64,000 bases of DNA, taken from assembly GCA_905182995.1 (NCBI GenBank), contig CAJJDP010000018.1, positions 584,010 through 648,009 on the forward strand. The letters run 5' to 3'. Shown here piece by piece: positions 48,319-59,153 of the stretch. Both the position numbers and the translations under genes were made by a program. The stretch comes from Paramecium octaurelia (taxonomy: Eukaryota > Ciliophora > Oligohymenophorea > Peniculida > Parameciidae). The notes beneath the pieces are model-generated. The model was not told the DNA's origin and did not search any database. It worked only from the letters and a program-made list of their open reading frames with translations. Position 1 is the first letter of the stretch. Every line of letters begins with the position of its first letter.

Positions 48319-48651
48319 CAATTCTATTATAAAGTTTTGTTTGATAAGCTACTTCGAGACAAATTCTTGAAGGCTGACATGAGTAGAGTTCGATATCAAT
48401 AAAAACGATTCTTCGCTTAAATGATGGGTGATGCAAATACATAATACACTGGAAGGTATTTTATTTGGTTTAATAATTATAGAGATTTAGTAGAAGTCCA
48501 TAAAAATCTCAATATCACGAACTAATAATTTGATAAATTTAAAACACATCTCAAAAATATTGCATTAGACATGGAAATACCAAATGTAGACTTAGAAGAG
48601 CTACTTCAACATGTTGAAAAACATAGAGACCTCATTGTATTCTCAAAATGA
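48250..48651 (+). CDS. Truncated haemoglobin (2/2 fold, group I)
   Basis: 124 residues with one intron, 48456-48482 (27 nt). The start L-F-E-K-F-G-G-D-Q-Q-V and F-Y-Y-K-V-L, then Y-T-G-R-D-L-V-E-V-H-K-N-L-N-I, match ciliate group I truncated haemoglobins. His75 in V-H-K-N-L is the proximal haem ligand. Tyr in the F-Y-Y-K segment corresponds to the oxygen-stabilising B10 region. Length is normal for the family (116-125). The protein binds haem and oxygen or nitric oxide in the cytosol, and such haemoglobins were first described in Paramecium and Tetrahymena. The arginine split by the intron is restored exactly on splicing. Confidence 0.92.
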
Positions 48652-50412
48652 TAAAATGTTTATGCAATTGGTTATATTTTTTATATTAAAATACCCAATT
48701 ATTTTTATCATATTAATTTTATCCATATTCTATACTAAATTGCATCATTTACAATATAGTTTTACATAATCTCAAATATAATTAATAATAAAAGTTAATT
48801 ATTACGCATTATCATCTCGCAGAAATACTTTGGACGAAAATGAATAAACACTAATGCAATTAGCATTAGTTTTACATTATATTATATTAAATATCAATTA
48901 TAACTAATATAGAAGATAAGTTAGTTTAACCATTATTTTTTCCTTTCAACTTTTTGACTTATTGCAGTTAGAATATTTAAAACTACAAATTTTTCTATAT
49001 TAAAATTAGATGGATAGTCTGATAACTTCTATATATATCAAAAATAATTTCTCTGCATATAAGTGATCTTTGAATTAATTATAGAAGTAGTAAACCATAA
49101 ATTAACATTATGTGGGCGCTATATTTACTAAAGGATAGGTTTTAGATATTATTTTCTAGGTATTCGGCAGATCTAAAAGAAAACATATTGTTCCAATCAG
49201 TGCAAAAGGTTAAGTTTTTGTTTTATAAAAATTAACCGTTATCCAAATTTTAAATCCTTATCCTATTCTGATCAATATTATAAGGTTTTAGTATTTGATA
49301 TATATGTATTGTAAATAGGTGCGAATTAATATTTTCTGAAAAATAAATGTTATTTTTGTCGCTAATTTATTTATGCTATCTCTAATTATATAATTTTTCT
49401 TTTATTTAACTCAAATTAAAATAATACTTATTGTATAGAAAGCTCTAAATTAAGTAGAAAGGACCTTAAGTTTGTAATTGTTAAATTATAAGATTAATTT
49501 CTTGTAACAATCCTACTGTTATATTAACCAAAGCTAGCAATCCAGTCACTTTGTTCTATTTGTTGATTAAATAAATATCATCTGTTGAATAATTAATGCA
49601 AAATTATTTGCACTGTATAATTTCTAATAGGTATTAGTGCTTTAACTTTTACAAATGATTAGAAAAATTAAGAGATTTGAAGTATCTCAATTAAATATTT
49701 TAACTTAAATTGAATTTAGAAATTCAACCATCTCACTGTTCAACTTTAATACTTAGAGTTGCAAGTGCTAAAATGATTCTTTATTTTATAATGTAATTCT
49801 ATTTCAATTTAGCCTAAGCGTATTGACGAAGTTTGTATTTTAATCTAGGATATTGAAAGAAAAAAGTGATTAAATTATTAATACCGCAAAAGAAGGTTAA
49901 AAATATAATTAAATAAAATTTTATATTGAAAAGTTATATAAATCATATGATAGTTTTCCATCCCCAGCTCAACTGATTAGTTCAATCTACTATTTTAGAA
50001 TGAATTGATTTGGGTAAATTTAATTCTTTAATAGTTATAAATAGCTTTTAGAATCAGAAATCTATTATTAGGTAATAAAATCTACCAAAGCCTTTTGAGG
50101 TGAAAATTGATAATTTCAATTTTCTTAACTTTTATTTTATTTCAATTGCTTTGACAATTTCAAATGAAATATTAAAATGATAATTTCGTTTTTCTATTTC
50201 ATTTTATCAATTAATAAAATTAAAAAAAGAATAAAGAATAAAAATCCAATTCATTTTTTGAAGCAATAATTCATAGAGTATATTTCAGTAAGTATAAACC
50301 TATTTTAGATTTACTTAAATGCGTTTAAATTATAATAATATTTAAAAATTAGTAGTTTGAATTCATTAATTCTTGCAAATAAATATTAACTAATCTCCTG
50401 ACTTTCGATACT
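48652..50412. other. Gene-poor A+T-rich stretch of 1.76 kb
   Basis: This is the longest stretch in the window without a supported gene. TGA occurs often in all frames. A short plus-strand frame around 49108-49205 reads like protein (R-S-K-R-K-H-I-V-P-I-S-A-K-G) but has no start codon and no recognisable family. Low-complexity A/T runs are frequent, and no tandem repeat, tRNA or clear inverted repeat was found. Confidence 0.5.
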
Positions 50413-53400
50413 TCATCTAATGATAGATTTTTGTGAATAAAGAACTTTATAAGAATGAATAATTTTATTGGATTTAAGATTTATTGGTATCATATAAATC
50501 AAAATTAAAATCATTTTAACAATTACTCTTCCTCTTTATTCCTAAAATATTATACTACATTTGTTAGATTAAACGTGTTTTTTAATTATTTCTGTTACTA
50601 TGCTTATTTTATAACCTATAAGAATGTCATTCCAATTGATTTTTTGTTAGTTTGAGGCTTAATAAGATAAAAACTGTACCATAGTAATTATAGGTTGAAC
50701 AACAATTGTGTTGAGTTGCTCTTCTAATAATTTTTCTTCTTATAAAGGTGCTATTTTTTCAATATTATCCTCGTCTAAATCTGGGTTTGGTTGTTTAAGT
50801 ACCTAACCATAGGTTTTTTACATGCACTTATCAAAATCAGAAAGATCATCAGATTCACGAAATTATGCCTTGATAATTTCGCCCAATCTAATATAAATGA
50901 GAAATGTTAGTGCATCTAATTTCCTAAACAGGGGTTATTGTCTTCTATCATCAATTGTGATCTAATCATTAGTTCTTATCAATGATAGTTTTTCAGCACA
51001 TCTAGCTAAAGCCTCTAAGAATTCATAAAATTCCATTTAGAAATGTTTAAGTAAATACAGTTCATCAACAGATGTCTGCATAGCCAGCAAATATGCAAGA
51101 TAAGCGTCTCTTTCAACAAATATATCACAATACAAATCACATTTGTTTAATAAATCTCTGAAATCTTTAAATTAAAGCCATATGTGCTTATAATACTTTT
51201 ATTTAGAATTTAATTTTGATGTATACTTGAATAGTAATTTTAACATTGGCAATCTATCCTCTAATAGAATATTTAAATAATGAATTACTTAACAAAATAT
51301 CACATTATTCATTCCAATATCTCAAGTCCCTCCAATCTTAACTACGGTCGATTTCTTATAGTTTTAATTTGATTCCATCTTCTTCAAACATTTTTCTCAA
51401 ACTCTCTTTAATTGTTTTGCAAATTTATGTTCTTAAATATTTGTCGATAGCAATTCTAACTAATACTTCCATTAACTAGTATCTTACAAGCGCTTTCTCA
51501 TAAACATTGGGATAATTGATATCTTTAACATTTGAAGTAGCAATAAAATTTAAATCAATATCACCAGATCTAAATTTTTCAGAAATAACCCCAGTTGTTG
51601 ATAAAAAATCAGAGAAGGCATTCGATGAAATACAAGGAATCGTAGCCCCAATAAGAGTGGATGCTAAAAATTTATAAGCTGCAAAAATGTAAGGATAATA
51701 ATCTCTCATAATTTCTTTGACTTCATTATATTCAATTGGATCTTTAATAATTTTATTAATTTTTGAACTTCCATAATCATATTCAAAGCATTCATCAATT
51801 AATTCATCATTATCAGGTTAATAGTTTTTAAAAATAGAAATTTCATAACTCCAAAACTTTTCTGTTTTTGTAAGAAATTAAGTTAAATCAAAAGTCTTTT
51901 CTTCTTCTCTTGGTTTGCTAAATATTTTCGCAAAATATCTATCCATAATGGATTACTTATCATCTGTAAATAATTCATTTACAAATCCCATTTTATTTCC
52001 TTCAATTAAGATATCTCCATTATATAAAAATGATTGTTTAGTTGAATATAAAGGGTCGTCTTGAGGAGTTTATATAATTAACTAATTTTTAGCTGTAGTT
52101 TATATCCCAAGCACAGGATTGCTAAAAAAATAAGTGACTCTGAAATTTGGAGGACACATTCTATAAACAGAATATTCTCCGTTATGAAGAGACATTAGAA
52201 CTGGTTTATAATTTTCAAAATTTAAGTGAACAAATATTGGATCATTGTTCATTCCACCAGATTTCCCAGGTGTCCAGGTAAATTTGACTTCCTGCCACCC
52301 ATCGCATATCCAACAAGCATCTAATTCACTATCAGTATCATAATTTTATTTGATTGGTTTCATTCCTTAAATTCTGCGAAATCTAAAATTTCTATACAAT
52401 TCTGAATCAGTTTTTAGATCTTTTATTCTTTTTTATTAATATTATTAATGTTATTGTTGCTCCTGTATTTATATTTCTGGACTTTAATTATCATCTACTA
52501 ATTTCAAAGTGGTTTATGGGTTTTTTTAACATTCCTCGATCTTTCTTTAAATATCCATAGCTTCTTGAATTCTATCTCTTAAATGTCCAGTAGAATCAAC
52601 TGAAAATTTTGGGCAATTTCCTTAATAATGAAATCCGTATATATTCTAATTTTAATCTAATGCTTTTTTAATTTCGATTGATTATTCCTCGTTAAAACCA
52701 TTATATGAAATGTCTATATGCATAAGTTCTGGATACTATTTAATAATTACTTTAGCCATTTATTAAGAACATTCTAAAGAGGCTGTTCTGTTATATGAAA
52801 TATCAAAGACCTTGACACTTGAATTTTTATACAATGCTTTCCAAATATTAACAGCTCCAACACTATTTATTGAATTAAAATGAAGATATAATTCAAATAG
52901 AACTTGTGTCTTCTTTAGATAGTTGGCCAGTTCAACACAACAATGCTCTGTTAAATTATTTTTTGATAAATTTAAATATAACAAGTAATCGTGATCTTGA
53001 ACTGCCTAACATAATGAATTACTTCCTATATCACCTATTCGATTGTTTTCTAGATTAACTTTTTTTATTTATGATTTTTAGATATATTTTGCTAACAATT
53101 AGCAAGATTTTGAATCTAATCCATTATTCATTAAATCTATTTCCTGCAAATGTTATGGAAATGACTTAGTCAATTATTAAATTCTAATAAATATTGTAAT
53201 TAAAGAATACTTTAATGAATTAAGTTTATTATGGTTCAACTTCAGATGTGTTAAAGTCTTACATTATTAAGTCTTGAGTGCATCAGAAAATACTTTAACC
53301 TATTAATGAGATCTTATTTGTGCTTATGCATTAGCAACTTTAATATGATTGCATTATTATACTAGTCCTAGGCCACTTTAAAATATTTGCTATTGGTGTG

Positions 53401-54287
53401 AGCTTTTATTCAATTGCATATACAAATTTGGAGTTTATTTATAAAATTGAGCATAATCATCCAGTTTGTTAAATTGCTTAATGGTCTTTCTGAAATCTTC
53501 TTAAGAAACTTTATTCAAATTTTTACTAATATAATCACTTCAATTGATTACTTTGCAAATCGAAATTTTCTCAAATATTTGCCTCTATCTGTATTGAATT
53601 CTTGATTGATATCTCCTTTATATTCTAGTTATTGCATATATAGCTATTTTTATTCGTCATATCTTTAATTATTCTTAAGATGAGATGGGTTAGATTTATG
53701 ATGATGATGTTGATGCTTTTTGATTAAATTCATTCTTTGAGGACTATAATCTTGATATGAAAACTATTTCATCGAATTAGCGTGTGCCTCGTCATTTTGT
53801 CTTTCAATTTCCTATTAATCATTCTCCATCATAACATCATACTATTCAGGTTTGTAATTATCAATTAATTCTCTAATCATTTTCTCTTCCTCTTATTCAT
53901 TTAATCTCTCTAGAATACTCTTTTAAGGAGGCTGAGGAGTTGCTACTCTATTGATAGTTATAATATTGAAACTGTTAACGGATGGGTATTTCAGTCATTC
54001 TTGTTATGTTCGAGTATCTTTCAAATGTGAGTGGCATTTTAATTTTTTCAATATCTAAAATGCATTAAACCTTTGGTGATGTTGATAATCTATTTAAACT
54101 ATTCAAAGTTGTTCTTTGTGATTAAGATGTTGAAACTAAATTATTTTCTAACAATTTACTTACAAGTTCTTTTCACCTTTTCTTTAGTAGGTGTGTTCTT
54201 TTTCATCTCCTCCTCTTTCTTCATTTCTTTCAGTCTTTCCAAAAGCTTTTCTTTTGTATTGTATATTTTGAGTTTCTCAAATAACAT
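50413..54287 (-). CDS. Large leucine-rich-repeat protein (one probable frameshift)
   Basis: About 1,262 residues, ATG at 54287, TGA at 50413-50415. Introns 54136-54163 (28 nt), 53526-53551 (26 nt) and 51196-51226 (31 nt, ending AAG). A basic helical start and a polar region with a His tetrad lead into leucine-rich repeats of the ribonuclease-inhibitor type (L-T-H-L-K-L-N-H-N; V-N-L-E-N-N-R-I-G-D; L-Y-L-N-L-S-K-N-N-L). After them come W-I-C-D-G-W-Q-E-V-K-F-T-W and a long helical C-terminus. One extra T at 53989-53991 breaks the frame; removing one base gives M-T-E-Y-P-S-V. With introns and that base removed, the sum is divisible by three. The last 80 residues are less certain. Such proteins often sit in the ciliary or cortical skeleton. 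Confidence 0.7.
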
Positions 54288-54324
54288 AATTTAATTGTTA
54301 TTATTAATATAATCCATTTCAACT

Positions 54325-55494
54325 ATGATTTCAAACTTCCTACCAAGATTTCGATACATGGATCAACTACAAAGATGTAAATCATACTAATATGAAAGTC
54401 ATATAAATCACTAGAAATACATCAAAATCTGAGCTAATCTCATTTAATACTTAATACAAAAGCTTATATAAGATAAAACCTATTACCTACTAACTTCCTG
54501 GCTTCTACAATTACATAAAATAAGAAATTGTAATCATTTTTCTTATATAGATTTAAGGAGACATTGAATCATTAAATAAGGCATCCACTCACTATTTCAG
54601 CAAAGAAGGTAAACTCATTAGGCCAATGTTAAATTTACTCTATGCCAATCACATTGAAAAAAACAGTTAACATACAGAATAGCAAAGGATCTGGGCTGCA
54701 GTGATCGAGATTCTACATGTCGCCAGTCTAGTGCACGATGACATTTTAGATGCATCAGATACAAGAAGGGGAATCCCTTCATCTCATACAATATTTGGCA
54801 AACATAGAGCTACATTTTCGGCTAACTATTTAATTGGAAGAGCGTACTTAATAATTATAAAAATAATAGTGGTCGAAAAATTTCTGAATTAGATGACATC
54901 AGAATGTTCCAAATCTATTCACAAATTATGGATAACTTAACTAATGGTGAATATTTATAAGCCATGAAATAAAAGAGCTTTCATAACTTTGAGATCACTC
55001 TCCAAAATTATATGATCAAAACCTATTACAAGACAGCAGCATTGATTGCTAACAGTCTATAAGGAGTTTGCTAATTAACCAACATTAAAGATGCAGTTTG
55101 CCAAAAATCATTCAATATTGGGTTGCATTTGGGTGTTGCCTTCTAAATCATTGATGATGTCTTAGATTATACTTCCAACTCTGAATAATTAGGTAAAGCT
55201 AGTTTAAATGATCTAAAGAGTGGAGTTTTGACTGGACCTGTTTTATTTGAATTATTCAATTAATAAAAAAAGCAATCCCCAGAATACAAACTCATGAACT
55301 CAGTCTTATTAGGCGAGTCTAATTAGTATGATATTGTTAATTAAATTGTTTTGGCTGGAGAAGGAATTGAGTAAAGCAAATTTTTAGCTTATTAACACAC
55401 CCAAGAGGCGTTGAAAATATTATAAAGCATCAATTCCAACCCTGATTAAGATTTAATTTCTTTGATCTTTATGTTCATTGACAGAAATAAATGA
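54325..55494 (+). CDS. Trans-polyprenyl diphosphate synthase (COQ1-type)
   Basis: 366 residues, introns 54377-54398 (22 nt, ending AAG), 54530-54550 (21 nt) and 54844-54869 (26 nt). The first aspartate-rich motif is D124-D-I-L-D128, followed by A-S-D-T-R-R-G. The second is D254-D-V-L-D258. K-L-I-R-P-M and H-V-A-S-L-V-H are further family blocks. The enzyme adds isopentenyl diphosphate units to an allylic primer and makes the long prenyl tail, probably of ubiquinone. The N-terminal 50 residues are basic and could be a mitochondrial import signal. Both Asp motifs are complete, so it should be active. The chain-length-determining residues just before the first motif are small/aliphatic, which fits a long product. 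Confidence 0.9.
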
Positions 55495-55803
55495 TAATTA
55501 TCAGATTCATTTATATGTTATTTACAAAATTGCCAAATTATAATAGAAATTTGAAAATTAATCTTATTAATGTAAATTTTTTTTCAGACATTTAAACTTA
55601 ACGTTCTGTATTAAAGAACAAATCATCTAAAAACAAATATTATTAAAATTTTAATAAATTTTTATAACTTTAATTAAGCTTGGATATAGATAAAATTCTA
55701 ATTACTTTTATTTAAAATTTGTTCAAATTGTTATTTTTAAATTTATTTACTCCTCATTAAATTTTAACTTTTATTTTTATTTAAAAAATTGCTTCGTTTG
55801 GCT
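55495..55803. other. Intergenic, no gene seen
   Basis: About 310 bp, nearly pure A/T with long T runs, and no open frame of note. Confidence 0.55.
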
Positions 55804-56193
55804 TCAAAGCTTAAAAATGGTATTTATATCATTGTTGATAATCCATAATTTTGTAACTTTATAGAAAAATGTACTACTATTCATTATTTTTTCAATAAAT
55901 AATTGTACTCTAGTTCTTGATCTGAATCTTGCGTGTTTCGAGTGGATTAGAAATTGGATCATATAATTCAGTAAAGATGAGGTTTTTAATTAAAAATTGT
56001 AATGATGAAAATTGTTGATTTGAAGCAATATCAGAACATGAATTACTAATTTAATTATAAAATTGTATTGAAAATAGAAAAATAACGCAAAAAAAGCAAT
56101 AATAGCGAAAAATTCAATAAGATTTTCTAATAATGACCCTAGGTAGATACAAAAACAATATGATAAATTCAAGAATATAAGAAATATGTACAA
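55804..56193 (-). CDS. Hypothetical protein with hydrophobic N-terminus
   Basis: A frame of 129 residues from ATG at 56193 to TGA at 55804-55806. Residues 1-55 are very hydrophobic and could form two membrane helices; the remainder is basic. An overlapping frame on the same strand reads L-Y-D-P-I-S-N-P-L-E-T-R-K-I-Q-I-K, which looks at least as protein-like, so a spliced gene using both frames is possible. No family is recognised. Confidence 0.3.
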
Positions 56194-56325
56194 TATTCTT
56201 AGTTAATAATTTATGAGAAAGTTAGTTTTATTTCCTTCTGGTAGTTTAAATAGAAGTAACTTAATTTGTATAGGAACTAGATTTTATTAACTTCAGTATT
56301 GATATAGAATAACTAACACTTTTAT

Positions 56326-58464
56326 TCATTCTCTATATTTTCTAATCTAAATCTCCTAACTTTTTGCATTCCAAGTTACCAAAAATTCTCCATCATCTGT
56401 GGCAGCTCCATACAAAAAGTAGGTTTCAAAATCGATAGATTATTCTGTAATCATATCTCCATTATCCCTTAATCTAATTATATTAACATGTTATCCATTT
56501 TTATTGATCAATAGTTATTTTGAATTAATGAATTGTTTAGGGAACAACCAATCACATCCATTACCACTTTTTACTTAAATTTATTTTGATAATTAAAATT
56601 ATTGATTTTTCTAATTTAATTCATAAACTTGCATCTCCTAACTCTTCATAGGTTGAACACTAAAGCTTTAATTATTCAAAAAACAAATTCTGTATCCAAC
56701 TTATTGAATCACTTACACCAAAACCCATGTATTATTGTTTTCACATTAACTAACAAAGATTCGGTCATCTTAAGCTGCGCAAGAAATCAATTAATTCTAA
56801 CTTTAATTCAAGCTTAAACTTCTCAGTCGTCCACTATGATATATTAAAGTCTAAGAATGGTTCCATTAACTGGATTTTGCCCAAAATTTTATAGATTTAT
56901 CGTCGCTTCCGCTAATTATCAAATTACCAGTATTATTTATAATCATACATACTACCCAATCTGAATGAGCAACTAATTTTTATTATACATGCCAATTTGA
57001 TTTGTCTTTCAACCAAATAATAATCGACATATCCTTACTACCAGAAATAAATGACATTGATTTTTTCATAAAATTTAAACATGTAATCATATTTCTATGC
57101 TCTTTTAGCTACTAAATTAATTTTAAGAACCCCAACTTAAATTCATAAACATTTATTACACCATTACAATATCCAGCAATCATAATTGCAGAATCAGAAC
57201 TAAACGCAATTGCTTTACATTCACTATCCTTAAAAGAATTGATTAATTCATATCTATTACCTGAAATCAAAATTTTTGCATCAATTAATGTTTTTTAATT
57301 ACTATCAATTTATGTGAGAGCACTTTAAGTTTAAGTTGCATTTTGAAAAGTTGTAAGTTGATAATAATATTTCATCTAATCAGTAATTTATATTTAATTT
57401 TAGCAAAATAAACGGATTTGTATCTAATTTGCTTCTATTTCTGCTTAAATTGTGTCATCAAGAATCAGCTGAGTATTTTTATCGTTTACGACTTTGGCAA
57501 TTGATAATACATCATCAGTTGTCATCTCTGACCAATCTTTCTGCATTACATATTATGTTTTTTTCTGAATTTAATCCATTTTATCTTCATTTGGTTCAGT
57601 TAATTAGTTCAACTAATTTATTAATAAATTCAATGCTATTTTATGCTATTTTAATAATAATAAAGAGGAATTCGCTTTTTAATGAAATCCTATATATTTC
57701 TCTGTGTGTCTTTAAAATGAATTCCAAAGTCCCTTTAAGTCTTCTATATTATGTTTTTAAATAATAGAATCAAATTCGCATTTCATGCACCCTAGGCGAT
57801 ATTGATTTTTTTAATCAATATTAACAATATCAAGTTAAAGTTCATGAATCTGGCATCTTTGGTTTCTAATTAATAATTTCTCCTTTTCTTAAAAGAAGAA
57901 ATCTTTAATTTATTCTAATGAGTTTGTATTTGATTGCACTTGTATTTCCTTTAAAAACTATTATTATTATTCTTCAAAAGACAGAATCTAGATTGGCATT
58001 AACGAACAAGCAATTGTCTTTTTGATTGATTTATAATCTATTAATTCTTCAAAAATTTTATCAATATCACAATTTTCATATATAAATCTCTATAAAGCTT
58101 CTCTAGTGTTTTATTCCAATATTTTATCAGCCGTAATTATAACTTAAATCTGTTTATTAATATCTTAAATGATTTACTCTATAGATTAAGATAGTTAAGA
58201 TTAAAATTAAAACAGCTATTCCTTTAATTTTAGAAGTAGTTCAAGATTTTTTTAATTCGTTATTTTTCTTTCTCCTAATATTATCTATTCATTTTTACAA
58301 ATAAAAGCTTCAGCCTCTTTTATCAACAATAAATTATGTGGATATTCATTTTTTCCAACACACTTTTAGCAATATAATATCCGTTGATTCACTATCCTTC
58401 CTCTCTCTAAATAAATAGCTTGTTCATTATGCTATGCACATTAATTATTTAGTTTAACATTCAT
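56326..58464 (-). CDS. WD40-repeat protein with Cys-containing and coiled-coil N-terminus
   Basis: 712 residues in one exon, ATG at 58464, TGA at 56326-56328. The first 45 residues contain C-A-Q-H and C-Q-K-C spaced like a small zinc-binding module. Helical, coiled-coil sequence follows to about residue 380. The C-terminal half has at least five recognisable WD repeats (I-A-F-S-S-D-S-A...G-Y-C-N-G-V-I-N-V-Y; F-I-S-G-S-K-D-M-S-I-I-I-W; I-I-S-G-S-D-D-K-S-I-K-F-W). This layout, B-box/coil plus WD40, recurs in ciliates and suggests a substrate- or RNA-binding scaffold. No RING with full ligands is visible, so I do not call an E3 ligase. The large number of TAA/TAG Gln codons is typical for the window. 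Confidence 0.82.
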
Positions 58465-59153
58465 GATAAGGGAAGAAAATAATTTGAAATAATGTTTATA
58501 TACGCAAATTTATAATGTCTATAATTGTATGAAAAAAGAATTCATCAAATTTGCCGATTAGATGAATCCTATATTAAAACTCAATCTTTGGAGAACCTAT
58601 TAAATATTAATTAGCAATCCATATCTAGCAATTATAGGCACTAAATAATGAAAAACTAAAAAATTTTAACTAATATTATTCTCATAAAATATGAACATAA
58701 AAAAATCATTGTTATGAAATGCAGTTCTCATAAAATCAAAGTAGTGATTAGATTTAAATTATATAAATACAATTTTCAAGATCTAAAGATATTGTCATAT
58801 AGAAAATTATTATAGTGAATGATTTTAAGTTTTAGAATATAAGTTTTATTTTAAACACTGTAAGAAGCTGCAGCAGATGCAAAATAAAAATGGTGAAAAA
58901 ATAAAATGGCTTGGTAAATCATTTCTTTAGGCAATAAGACCCAAATAAAGCAATTTACGATTAGAATAATAAGTTAGCATACATCTATAACATAAACAAA
59001 GCCAATTCTTTCTCAATTTTATTTATTATCAAAACATTAAACAAATAAATTTAATAAGCTAAACCAATTAATATAAAAACAATATAGAATCAATTGATAT
59101 CCTAATAGTTTAATGAATTTAAAAAATTTACCTCTTAATATTATTTAATTGAA
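58465..59153. other. Intergenic, no gene seen
   Basis: About 690 bp between two divergent genes. It is strongly A/T-biased, with TGA in all frames, and must contain both promoters. No conserved box could be named with confidence. Confidence 0.55.

Noticed and set aside
49108-49205. Ribosomal-protein-like text (R-S-K-R-K-H-I-V-P-I-S-A-K-G)
   Set aside because: No start codon, no flanking exon and no family I can name, so it is kept only as a finding about the gene-poor stretch.
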